Positions 33,758-44,126 of a stretch of 64,000 nucleotides of DNA are shown piece after piece. Position numbers and translations under genes: made by a program. The notes under the pieces were generated by a model that was not told where the DNA came from, made no database searches, and saw nothing but the letters and a program-made list of their open reading frames with translations. Source of the stretch: Paragorgia papillata (taxonomy: Eukaryota; Cnidaria; Anthozoa; Scleralcyonacea; Coralliidae). The stretch lies in the NCBI GenBank assembly GCA_035771165.1, contig JAWNZC010000372.1:1521501-1585500 (forward strand), in the 5' to 3' direction. How positions within the stretch are numbered: position 1 is the first letter of the stretch; every line of letters starts with the position of its first letter.

Positions 33758-34680
33758 TTAATTAATGTCGATAGTAAAGACTGAAGGTAATTTGACAGTA
33801 CGCTTTTTCCTGTTTATGACTTCATTTAGAACCCGCCAAGTACTCCTCATATTTGTCTTGGCATGTTCTAATTTTTCTTCATAATACAGGCGTTTGGCAA
33901 TTCGCAATGAGTGGTTTAGTTTAGTTTTATATGTTTTGTAAATAGTCTCATTCATGGGACTTGGGGTACAAAGAAATTTTTTATATAATTTCTTTTTTCT
34001 TTTTATAGACTTCATAAGAGCCTTGGAAAGCCAGGGTTTTTTTAAATTATATTTCATGGATATTAGACTTTTTCAGTATCGGGAAACAGAAATTGTAGAA
34101 TGCAGCTTTTCGATCATTATATCCATTTAGATCCGCCCAATTTGTATTTTGTAGCTGATTGTGGAATTTCGAAATATACGTACGCATTTTGTATCCGTAT
34201 CATTACAGTATTCATAAAAAAAAACAAAGATCGGCAAATGATCAGAAATATCTGTAAATAATAAACCACTGAAAGAGCAATTATCTAAGGAATTAGTAAA
34301 AATGTTGTCATTGAGAGTAGCGGTATGAGAAGTTATTCTGGTGGGGCGCGTTATCAAGGGGAAAACATGTTGGAATACATTATATCTAAAAATTCTCCAG
34401 TCAATTGATGATGATGGTAATCCATTAGATTTAAATTGAAATCACCCATTAGATAACAAAGTTTGTTTTCTTTGGAAATTATAGGCATCAAAGAATTAGT
34501 ATTTTTAACAAAATCATTGACGTTTTGATTTGGGGGTCTATAAACAATTCCTACAATGTTTTTCCTGCAAATTTCAACAAACAATGATTCTGTGCATACA
34601 GAATCACTGAAAGCTAAATCGGCTCGTTACTTTAAAATCTAATTCATTTGCTAAATACAGACCAACGCCCCCACCATGGC
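33758..34680 (-). pseudogene. LINE endonuclease fragment (LINE-A), truncated at both ends
   Basis: Minus strand, starting at HGGGVGLYLANELDF beside the minisatellite: NIVGIVYRPPNQNVNDF (about 34,560), LMGDFNLNLMDYHHHQLTGE (about 34,440), ITRPTRITSHTATLND (about 34,345), FTDISDHLPIFVF (about 34,250), then a linker (PWLSKALMKSIKRKKKLYKK, about 34,030) to a stop at 33758. The catalytic GDFN and SDH motifs are present. The N-terminal third of the endonuclease is replaced by the minisatellite, and no reverse transcriptase follows. Frame breaks occur near 34,360 and 34,090. Missing RT on the 3' side is unusual for a simple 5'-truncated LINE and implies a deletion. Confidence 0.8.
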
Positions 34681-34681
34681 C

Positions 34682-34903
34682 AGATGACTGCGATGACTGC
34701 GATGACTGCGATGACTGCGATGACTGCGATGAATGCGATGACTGCGATGACTGCGATGAATGCGATGGATGAATGTGATGGACGAATGCGACGACTGCGA
34801 TGACTGCGAGGACTGCGAAGACTGCGAGGACTGCGATGGATGCGATGGATGAATGCGATGGATGACTGCGATGACTGCGATGACTGCGATGAATACGATG
34901 AGT
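34682..34903. repeat. GATGACTGC nonanucleotide minisatellite
   Basis: About 24 units of GATGACTGC with variants GATGAATGC, GATGGATGA, GAGGACTGC and GACGACTGC. Degenerate units continue at 49,891-49,975, on the far side of LINE-B. It was therefore one array before LINE-B landed in it. Frames over it give Ser-Ser-Gln and Ile-Ala-Val strings, which are artefacts. Confidence 0.85.
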
Positions 34904-34904
34904 G

Positions 34905-34944
34905 CAATGTATTTAATCTCGTTTGTCGCTGTGAGGTCTACGAG
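34905..34944 (+). mobile_element. LINE-B, 5' fragment separated by the transposon
   Basis: The 40 bases before the transposon start with CAATGTATTTAATCTCG. Read in the frame of the ATG at 34907 they give MYLISFVAVRSTR, which runs directly into the sequence after the transposon (46,594 onward), where the same frame stays open. The preceding TACGATGAGTG (34,894-34,904) matches TACGATGAATG right after the LINE-B tail (49,891), the likely LINE target duplication. Confidence 0.7.
34939..34944. repeat. 6-bp target-site duplication TACGAG, left copy
   Basis: TACGAG immediately precedes the left end of the transposon (TATGAAGCGG). The identical right copy is at 46,588-46,593. Confidence 0.85.
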
Positions 34945-35265
34945 TATGAAGCGGTTTCCCTGTCAAAAAAGACATTGGGTGTGCACTTGTCATTATGATA
35001 TTTGAACATGCTATTATGATATTTGAACATGCTATTATGATATTTGAACATGCTATGATGATATTTGAACATGCTATTATGCCCTTCAAACATGTTATTA
35101 TATACGATCCAAATTTACACACCTAATGTTGTCTGCACACCTCAAGCCGACTGCACACCTCAAGCCGTCGACTGCACACCTTTACACACCTAATGTTGTC
35201 TGCACACCTCAAGCCGATTGCACACCTCATGCACACCTCAAGCACTCAAGCAATACGCGCGGTAC
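34945..35265 (+). repeat. Left terminal inverted repeat of the transposon
   Basis: Built in three parts: an outer unique 45 bases (TATGAAGCGGTTTCCCTGTC onward), about five tandem copies of a 21-base unit (ATGATATTTGAACATGCTATT), then a variable cluster of CTGCACACCTCAAGCCG and TTTACACACCTAATGTTGT units. Tandem subterminal motifs are the usual binding sites for a transposase. Confidence 0.85.
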
Positions 35266-35307
35266 TTCGTGTAGACAACATATAATAGACCCAAAGATAA
35301 TCAAAAT

Positions 35308-37552
35308 GGCGACCGAAGAGATTAAGCATGAAATAGGCAGGATGTTACAGGAAATTTACGTGACGATGAGCTGGACTACGTTAGTTTTCAACTTGAACGA
35401 GTGGAACGTATTTTATGCCTGTGTATGCAAGCAGTGGATGCTGATCCTAGTGTTGCTAGAGTGTTGTCATACATTTTTGAAGCTAAGCATTTAATAGTAT
35501 CAGAAAGGTGCAATGCATATTTGAACCAACAAGAGAGGGATCATAATAGTTTCCAGTCTGGAAAAGTGTTTGAAGGAGATCGTGGACGACCACAGTACAA
35601 CATAAGCAAGGAACAGTTGACCTATTTCATTGGTTTTGGTTTCAAAGCTACTCAAATAGCAGAAATGTTGGGAGTGAGCGAATCTACAGTAAGAAGGAGA
35701 CTTCGAGAGTATAACTTGTCAGCCAAAGATTATACCACTATTTCTGATGAAGCGCTGGATGAAACAGTTAGTGATATTAAGAACGATTTCCAGCAAAGTG
35801 GATACAGAATTGTAAAGGGACTTTTAAGAGCCAGGGGCATTTGTATTCCAGAGCGCCGTGTCTTGGAATCCTTGAGAAGAGTCGATCTTGAAGGAGTTAT
35901 AATGCGTTCTTTGCATCTTAAAACCATTCACAGAAGAAAGTATAAGGTGTATGGCCCCAATGCCCTTTGGCATATTGATACCAACCACAAACTTATTAGG
36001 TAAGACTTGAGTATTTGATTTTTTTCAATAAAGAATTTATGCTGTACATATTCTTGGTTAAGGGTTTGCAATTGACATCATGGTGGCCATGTTGGAGGGG
36101 AATTTAACAAAAGAATCTCATTAGTAGCTATTGTATTTGGAGTGTCTCCTAAATCTCAAGGGATTGATTGCAAACCACCAATAGGGCAATAGGTTCAAGG
36201 GTTTATTCAAATACTATTGCTTATCATATGTACTGTTCTCTAAAATCGTGAATTATAATAGTAATCGACTAATAGTAATAAATAATAATGGTAATAATAA
36301 CAGTAATAATAATGAAAATAATAATAGTAATATACAGTAATACACTAATACAGTAGTAATAATAATAGTAATTATTATATACAGTGGTAATATTAATTGT
36401 AAAAAAGCCATTATTACTAATAATGGCTTTTTTCTTATATCTTTCCAGATGGAGGCTTGTCATATTTGGTGGAATTGATGGGTTTTCCCGTACTATTGTT
36501 TTCCTCTCGTGTCACAACAACAATCGAGCTGATACTGGCCTTAATGAATTTCTAAAAGGTGTTGAAAAATATGGTCTTCCTAGTCGTGTGCGCACAGACC
36601 AAGGAGGAGAGAATGTTGAAATTGCAAAGTACATGTTAAGTCACCCTGATAGAGGCCAAGGCCGTGGAAGCCACATAACAGGCAAGAGTGTACACAACCA
36701 AAGGATTGAAAGATTGTGGCGAGACGTGTACCATGCCTGCACATTTAAATATTATTGGATGTTTGTGTTTATGGAAAATAGAGGAATTCTTGACATTAAC
36801 AACGATGTCCACCTTTTTTGTCTTCATTTTGTATTTATTCCTCGTATAAGAAAACATCTTTCAGATTTTTCAAATGGGTGGCAACACCATGGACTGTCAA
36901 CAGAAAAGGGAAAAACACCTATACAAATTTGGATTGAAGGGATGTTCAACTTGTCAAACAGCAATCATAGGGTGGCAAGAGAGTACTGGGAACCAACAAC
37001 AAATGTAAGTTATTGTCATGCTTGGTTGGTTATATATCACCTACAGTATTTCTATATATATGTGTATAATAATTACTAAAAGCCCAATCACACAAAATGA
37101 AATCAACTTGCCTTATTTTTATCAATTTTTTCTGACAATGAAGTGCATAAATGTAATATTATACTTCCAGTTCCAATCTGTTAAGCTAACCCAATCCTGT
37201 AATTTAAATCTAAACCAATTTTCTTGGTTGGCATATAAGAATAGTTACACTGAATTACACAGTTCGGCAACATTGAACTATAGCGATAGTAACTATAAAC
37301 CAAACTTTTACATTTCATATTCCACAGGATGAGTTAGCATCATATGGTATAGATTGGGATGGTCCAATACCATCACAACAATGGGGCAGTCAAGTCGATG
37401 ATGAAGGAATAACTGTGCCAGAAATTGTGTCAGCATTTCAAGATGATCCTGCACTGCAAAACTTGGAAAGGATGGTAAACCCACTGGGACAAACATCTAA
37501 CTATGGTATAGATCTATTTGAGCAGGCAGTTGCTATCGCATGTCAGACATAA
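35308..37552 (+). CDS. Integrase-core (DDE) transposase, IS3EU-like, three exons
   Basis: Exon 1 ends at 35999 (AG/GTAAGA), exon 2 is 36449-37004, exon 3 is 37328-37552 (TAA). Junctions keep the frame. Domains: an N-terminal helical part; a helix-turn-helix [20 protein letters not shown] at about 35,643-35,702; an HTH-linked connector ([20 protein letters not shown]); then the integrase core with [10 protein letters not shown] (first Asp), [19 protein letters not shown] (second Asp) and [11 protein letters not shown] (Glu), the last two 36 residues apart. A C-terminal acidic tail follows. Lesion: the first ATG (35308, [14 protein letters not shown]) is in a different frame; a one-base slip near 35,360 is needed, otherwise translation would start at the ATG at 35425 and give about 451 residues with the HTH and DDE intact. 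It should cut and join the element ends. Confidence 0.8.
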
Positions 37553-37967
37553 TGTAATGCTATTGTATGTTTACATGAGATTGAGACCCAGCTGAAAAGA
37601 CATGACAGGGCTAAGGACTAGGATATATTAAACTGTGTATTTTACTTCAAAAGTACTGAAACACCAATGTTGGTCCAGTATGAGATTACAGGTAGGTTAA
37701 GTTTACATGAAAAAAAATGTCATATACCAGTTTGACTTCAAACTACAGTAGTATCACAGTACAACTAGTAAGTCATTTGTTTCAGTTCAGGAGCTGGAGA
37801 CTACCGTTTAAGTTCATTTTCCAAACTGGTCTCATGTAAACTTCAACAAGAATTTGGTGGAGATCGGTCTGAACTTGTACCAGTATGAGTTCATGCCACT
37901 CTCATATAATTAGATTATACTGTAACACTGGCAAGTCTGACAGTATTGTAAACATTACTTCCGAAAT

Positions 37968-38390
37968 CAGTAGAGTGCTCATCAGGCCAAAAATAACGAC
38001 GTGTCAATAACAAGCATAATGCAAAGGAATGTAATCACGTGAGTGAAGGAATGCAGTCTTTACAGCAAGTGTATGCTTGTGCTTCTTTATTTATTTATTA
38101 TGGCAGAGTTCAATGTTGCATCTATAAAAGATGCAAATTAATTCTACTGTGGGAAGTCTCTGTCACTTGAACTACGGGACAGCATTATCAATGACATAGT
38201 TTACAATTTACATCGTGTACATACCGTATATGGCTGAAGTGTTGATTTGCAAGATCTTTTCAACATTTGAAACGTCTTTGTTTACCTCTCTCAGGTGATT
38301 ACATTCCTTTGCGTTAGCGTTAGGCTTGTTATTGACGCGTTAGGCTTGTTATTGACACGTCGTTAATTTGAGTGTGCGAGCACTCTACTG
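37968..38390. mobile_element. MITE between the two transposon genes
   Basis: Ends CAGTAGAGTGCTC and GAGCACTCTACTG; the inverted similarity extends about 75 bases inward (AACGACGTGTCAATAACAAG, GCAAAGGAATGTAATCAC). The right arm holds an internal duplication of GCGTTAGGCTTGTTATTGAC. It lies between the 3' ends of the convergent transposase and ligase genes. Confidence 0.75.
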
Positions 38391-39087
38391 GTATTGGTAA
38401 TACATAAATGAATAAACCCATAGAGCTTGAGGTTGTAAATTAATTTTTTCTATGAACAACACAATTTCTGGCTGCTGATACTGCAAAACATAAAATTTAA
38501 TCAAATTTTAAAAAGGAATTATCAAAATAGGGTACAGTACAGGGTAACATGCAGCAACACATGACTACAGTCATGAATTATACTGCACTGATCAGTCTTA
38601 TAAAACTGTTACTGTCCTATACAGTATAATATAAAAAATGATAAACGCAACTTACATTAAATCCTTAAAAATGATGGCCATTTTTAATGGCGACTATTCT
38701 TTTATAACAAGTTCAATGTACAGTTCAAGGTACAGCTTATTAAGAGGCCCATCAAATTGATTGTGCAAAGGGGTCCTGAAAAGGGACCATCCTGTTGCAG
38801 GTGTCCCTCCTTACAACTTGCATTCTCTTAGACCTTCCTTCACACAAAATATTTTGAAAGAAACCATAAAGACTCAACCTTGTCCCCCAGGGTGTTTCTT
38901 GGGGATGAGGTTGGCAACTGGCTGCTACAGTATGAAAGGGGTCTGTAACATACAGTACATGTACCAAAATGTGAACATTAAAAATGTAACTGTACACAGT
39001 ATTTGACATTTGATAACCACAACAGTATGTGAATCTGTTGTACGTGTAAATGTACACAGAAACAGAACAGAAAGTATTTACTGCATG
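38391..39087. other. 3' flank of the HECT gene, nothing coding seen
   Basis: AT-rich DNA between the MITE and the ligase stop codon, presumably including the ligase 3' UTR. No clear polyadenylation site could be chosen. Confidence 0.4.
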
Positions 39088-42000
39088 TTAATTCTGACCA
39101 AATGCACAACATCTGTATTTCAGAGAGATCATCACATTTCGAGAGAACTCTTCGAAGTCTTCTCCATGCTTAACTGGTAATTTCAGAACCAAAAAACATG
39201 TATCAGCATCAAGTAAGGCATTGTCTTCTGGAAGGAACTCGATGGATATAGGTTTCTTAAAACCCAGTGGTGGAATTGACATAGTAGCACATGCAAATTT
39301 CAGAAGGAGACGAACCACTTCAACATTACCACCAAGTACAGGAATATCTTCTAAAATATACAATATGGTGCACTTATTATAATTATAACACCAAATTTTT
39401 CAAACAAGATCATTTGAGGGGAAAAGGGAATTACACTAGAGTATAATAAATACATACAGTTGAGTTCAGTGTCTAAAACCAACTTCCTGGGTATATTTTT
39501 ATCAGTTTCCCTAGTACAGTATACAGGGTATACAGTAACCGTACCTAGAATTTTCATTGGAAAATGTGACGGAAATTTTTTGACAAAATTTTCGTTTAAA
39601 AAAACGTATTTACACCACATATTTTAATTAAAAATTGACAATAATTAGAGATGATCAAGTTCAATTAATACTAATAAATGAAATAAAAAAGATGGGTCAG
39701 TTTTGAAGTTACAGCAAATTTTAGGACATAAAAGTGATGTAAAAGTGAGTTATGGCAGTTTGTGTGAATTGTTTTTGTGAGTGATGATACTATTTAATTA
39801 GAAATTGTTTAAACAACAATCGCAATAAGAAAAAACTGTATAGAGCCACTTCAAAAGAATGTTCTATGTCTACTTTTTTCTCTTATTCTGGATAAAAAGG
39901 TTCTAGAAATGTAGAACTAACCTTTGACATTCTCATTAAGTGCAATAAACCTCTTTAAATTGTTGTAAGAAATAAGTTGTTCAGGAGCAGCAGTTGTGAC
40001 CTTTCCAAAACATGATAGCAACTTTTCAGCAGTAAGACATGCTTCAGAGCTAGGAGTCACAAATAAATCACTAGCAACATCAGAATTGCCAAACATATCA
40101 ATCAAGCCAAAGAGATTCAAACCTTCTCTGAAATTGTTGAGGGCAACAACACGTTTAGTTACTAGCTCCTCAACTAGTAACTGTATGATGAATTCTTGCC
40201 TTGTCTGTTGCTTTATCAACTTTCCTGCAGGCCACCCAGATCGGTCAACTAATACGCTGTACTGAGGGATGTCCAGAAGTTCATTTATACCCTCATCATC
40301 ATCTGCATCACAGAGCTGAAAATAATTGTAAAACGCATTGCTTGTGAGGCACAGATTGGATCACTGTTTGATCTTACAAAAATCTGTACCAACCTGAACA
40401 AACCAACATCAAAACAAAGAAAACAAAGATTTAAACACAACCTAAGTGTTTAAATAACCTAACCCAAACCTAATCTGGTCGACACAAGCTGAGTAACTGA
40501 ACATTCTGGCTTCTGCAAACCCCCAACTTTACCAAAAAACAATATACACATGCATGATGCATACACACTTATCAAAGACAATTGTTGAAATCCAATACAT
40601 GTACATGTATATGTATAAGTCAAAACACTTGATGTTTGATTTCTTGGGAAACTAGTTACCAAGATAGTGTGTTTTCCATAGTCTCAATGTTTTCCTCATC
40701 TTCATCTCAGAAAACATTAAAACTGTTAGAAAACCAAAATGAACTGTTTCCTTTGGTATCAGACATTAAGTCCACAGTACATTTAATGCTTGCCTCCACT
40801 CCCTCCTACATATACAATTTAGCACTTGTATATCGTTCTTGTCTAAATTTCCAGACAGGGGTGTACATTAAGAAGCTTGGATTTACCTTTGTTTAATTAG
40901 AATAACTTACTTCTTTAATAAAAGATGACAATGTCAAATTTGCAGGAGTTTTTGGAAGATCGTCTACATCCAAGAAACCAGCAGCCAGGTCTTTCTCGCC
41001 AGTGGCAATATAATTGTAGACATAGGGTGCAAGTACGGGAAAGACTGGGCCAGAATGTAAAATTGAGTGGGCAATCATTATACCAGCTAGCTTCATTAAA
41101 TTGGCCTTTTCCCAACTGTGGATTGGTACTCTCCTGATTTCCTTTCCTTCAAACAAGTTACTGTTGATTGCACGCATAATGTCTCCAAAATATTCACCTG
41201 TTAAGCCTCCAGCATCAATTCCCTGTTCATACGGCCCTTCAAAATTGATACTGACAGGTCTCCGCAACTCATCCTTAGACTTGGATTTATAGAAAATGAG
41301 TGACCTCACCCAGATTCGTTCGCGTTCAATGTCTATCAAAACTGATCTCCCTTGTAAAACCAATTGTTGGTACTTTGTTAACAAATCTTTAAGAGAGAAT
41401 GCTTTCTCATTGCCTAAAAAACCAAAATAACCAATATACTGCTCACACCCCATCCAGACCATCCTTTGTTAAATTTCTGAGATGGAGGGGGGGGGGGGGG
41501 GGGAGGAGGGGATGGGGGTAGCTGGGTATGGCTCAATGGCTCATTCAAAAGTTAAAACTATTCAATAAATTCCGACTACATTTACAGATTCAATTTCTAG
41601 TTTAAATTCTGATTTTGTTAGTACATGTATAGGAACATACATCTGGTTTAATTATGACATATAGATTTAGCTAGTCTATGGACATGCATGTACCTGATAA
41701 ATATAATATTTATATCAAGTAATAAATTGGTTAATTTCTATTTAAACATACTAACTTTTATTGTTACTTTTATTGTTTTATGTAATTTACATGAATTCCT
41801 AATTTTTTTGCAAGGATAAAGCTGTAATAATTTATAGTAATAAGATATAAATATTTGAAATCAGCATGGCTTAAAGTGTCTATAAAATGAAAATTCCTCA
41901 CTTTTTTTTATGATTGAATTTGAAAGAACATGTAAATGATGAATAATGGCTTTTACATGACTTTCATACATGTATCTTACTAATACTCCATTCTTGAATT

Positions 42001-44085
42001 ACTATAATTTATGTGTTATGTAAATTGAGTTGTGACATAAGGACACAGCATTGTTGCAAAACGTAAAATCAGGCATATCTCCAGACTGGTTTGACTAAAC
42101 AGACTTGAACTTTGTAGACTTACTCAGTCATCAAAACTAAGCATTGTTCTTATTTGGTGTCCATAGTAACAGATTTGTTCCCAGCACACTTTATATAAAA
42201 ACATATGTTTTAATTTTTTTGTCATTACAGTTTTGTTTTATTTTTTTTATGTTGTGTCCATCTTGTGACATCACAGCTTAATACATAATGCGTAATAACT
42301 CAAGAATAGACTTCTGAGATATGAAAGATAATGTATGAAAGTAAATAATTATGTAAAAACCATTCATTACTTTACATATTCTTTCAAATACATTCATAAA
42401 AGAGGGGTGAATTTTCATTGCATAGGCACTTTAAATAATTAAACCACATTTTAAAGTGTCCTCTAGTAGACATGCTTCACAAGTCCATATAATAAACAAC
42501 ATGACATGTGCGCATTAAACATATAAATTATAAAGTAAACCTATGAACAAACATTCATACTGTAAAACGGAAAATTTTGAGACAATCTTTTAAATATCAG
42601 TAAGATTTTCAAAAAAATTTCGAGAACTAATGGAACAACATACTGTACAGTATGGCAACTATACCTGGGTTTTGGTCTTTAAAAATGACTGCAGGCAAAT
42701 CATCATCAGAGGACAAATCTGTATAAACATAAAAACAATAAAGTAAAATTATGATTGCAGTTTGTAAGTTGCTTCAAGTTTATATGTGGTTAAAAACAAA
42801 TTATTTTAAAGAGATAAAAACTAATGTTACCATGCATAGCCAGTTAGCCACTATTAAGTCTGAGTCTGAGGATATCACAGACTTTTAGTTTTGCTGTATT
42901 TAATGCTGTGTCACACTTTTGATATCATGACCAAAATTACATAAACAAAATGTCATATAATTATACACTGTTACTGGACAGTAGCAAAATGTCAGTATAT
43001 ATATATATATATAATATTTATTTATACTGTATACATATACACTGCAATTTTCAGTTTATCTTGGAGATAGATAGTTTTATTTAAAAGTTTGATCGTTGAA
43101 ATGCACAAGTTGCCAAGGGAAATTTGAAACATTGTCATGTGAGAATTTTCCTGATGTCATGGGCAAATTTAAAAGTTTGGGCAACACCTTAATTTCTATT
43201 GGTCAAAATGTGCAAACATGCAACTTTCCCATGGGAATGTGTCAAATTGTAAAATGATCAAACTTTCCAATAAAACTTCCGGTCTCCAAGCTCAACTGAA
43301 AACCATTTTTTATCATTTTCAGTGACAGTTCTAACTTTCAAATAATTTTCAAGTCATGCACATGTGAAACTTTGTCAAAACCAATACTTTTACAATTTTA
43401 AAGCTTTTCTTTACTAATACCTTCATCAATACAGCCTGCAAGTTTTGCAGCTGCTTTATTCACATCTCCACCAAAAGATGATAATATACGTTGCAAAGTT
43501 GAATCATCTTCATTTGGAAACATCTCCTTAAGCCTTCTCAAGTCCTGTACAATAATTATAAGCAATGTCATCTATCAAAAGTGTGTTTTAATTAAAAATA
43601 TAAAATTGCAATAAAAATAAATTGATATATATATATATATATATATAGTTCAATCTACAGACACGGTGTTTCGCTGTACAACAGCTCATCAGTGTAGCTT
43701 GGAACAATCTGAATGAATTTCACCAATTACTTATACACATGCGATCGTCGGTGACAACCGCATGTGGGAAAGCATCGGTGAAATACATTCAGATAGCGTG
43801 AAGTGCGCATGGGCCCAGAGTGCTCAAACTTCCACAAGGGTAGTGAGCGTTGCATTATCGCTAATAGGTACCCACGGCAACTTCACAGAGTGCTCAACAA
43901 CACCGAAGTGAAGGAGCGTACATAGTTCAATCTACAGACACGGTGTTTCGCTGTACAACAGCTCATCAGTGTAGCTTGGAACAATCTGAATGAATTTCAC
44001 CAATTACTTATACACATGCGATCGTCGGTGACAACCGCATGTGGGAAAGCATCGGTGAAATACATTCAGATAGCGTGAAGTGCGC

Positions 44086-44126
<41 letters not shown>

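Larger units (their letters stand above)
43648..44087 (-). mobile_element. Tandem hammerhead repeat (retrozyme-like), 1.6 units of 277 bp
   Basis: Unit 1 covers about 43,651-43,927; unit 2 starts at 43,928 and stops after about 160 bases at the next AT run. The shared parts look nearly identical. Each unit carries a complete type I hammerhead on the minus strand, the sense strand of the surrounding ligase gene. Tandem units of a few hundred bases with a hammerhead each, no ORF and AT-run edges are the signature of animal retrozymes, which give small circular RNAs and are thought to use Penelope-like enzymes. It lies in ligase intron 2. Confidence 0.85.

Noticed and set aside
34980..35100. CRISPR-like short regular repeats
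   Set aside because: The 21-base units are contiguous without spacers, lie in a transposon end and occur in a eukaryotic context.
34644..35122. Frames of Ser-Ser-Gln and Ile-Ile-Ala-Cys-Ser-Asn repeats
   Set aside because: They are translations of the GATGACTGC minisatellite and of the 21-base subterminal repeats of the transposon.
35126..35300. Frame beginning MLSAHLKPTAHLKP, matched by the N-terminal part of a frame at 46,357
   Set aside because: The similarity comes from the terminal inverted repeat. The ligase start is the later ATG at 46,204.
37968..38000. CTGATGAGCACTC on the minus strand as another hammerhead
   Set aside because: No GAAA box follows at a usable distance and no stem II forms. 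It is the end of a MITE.
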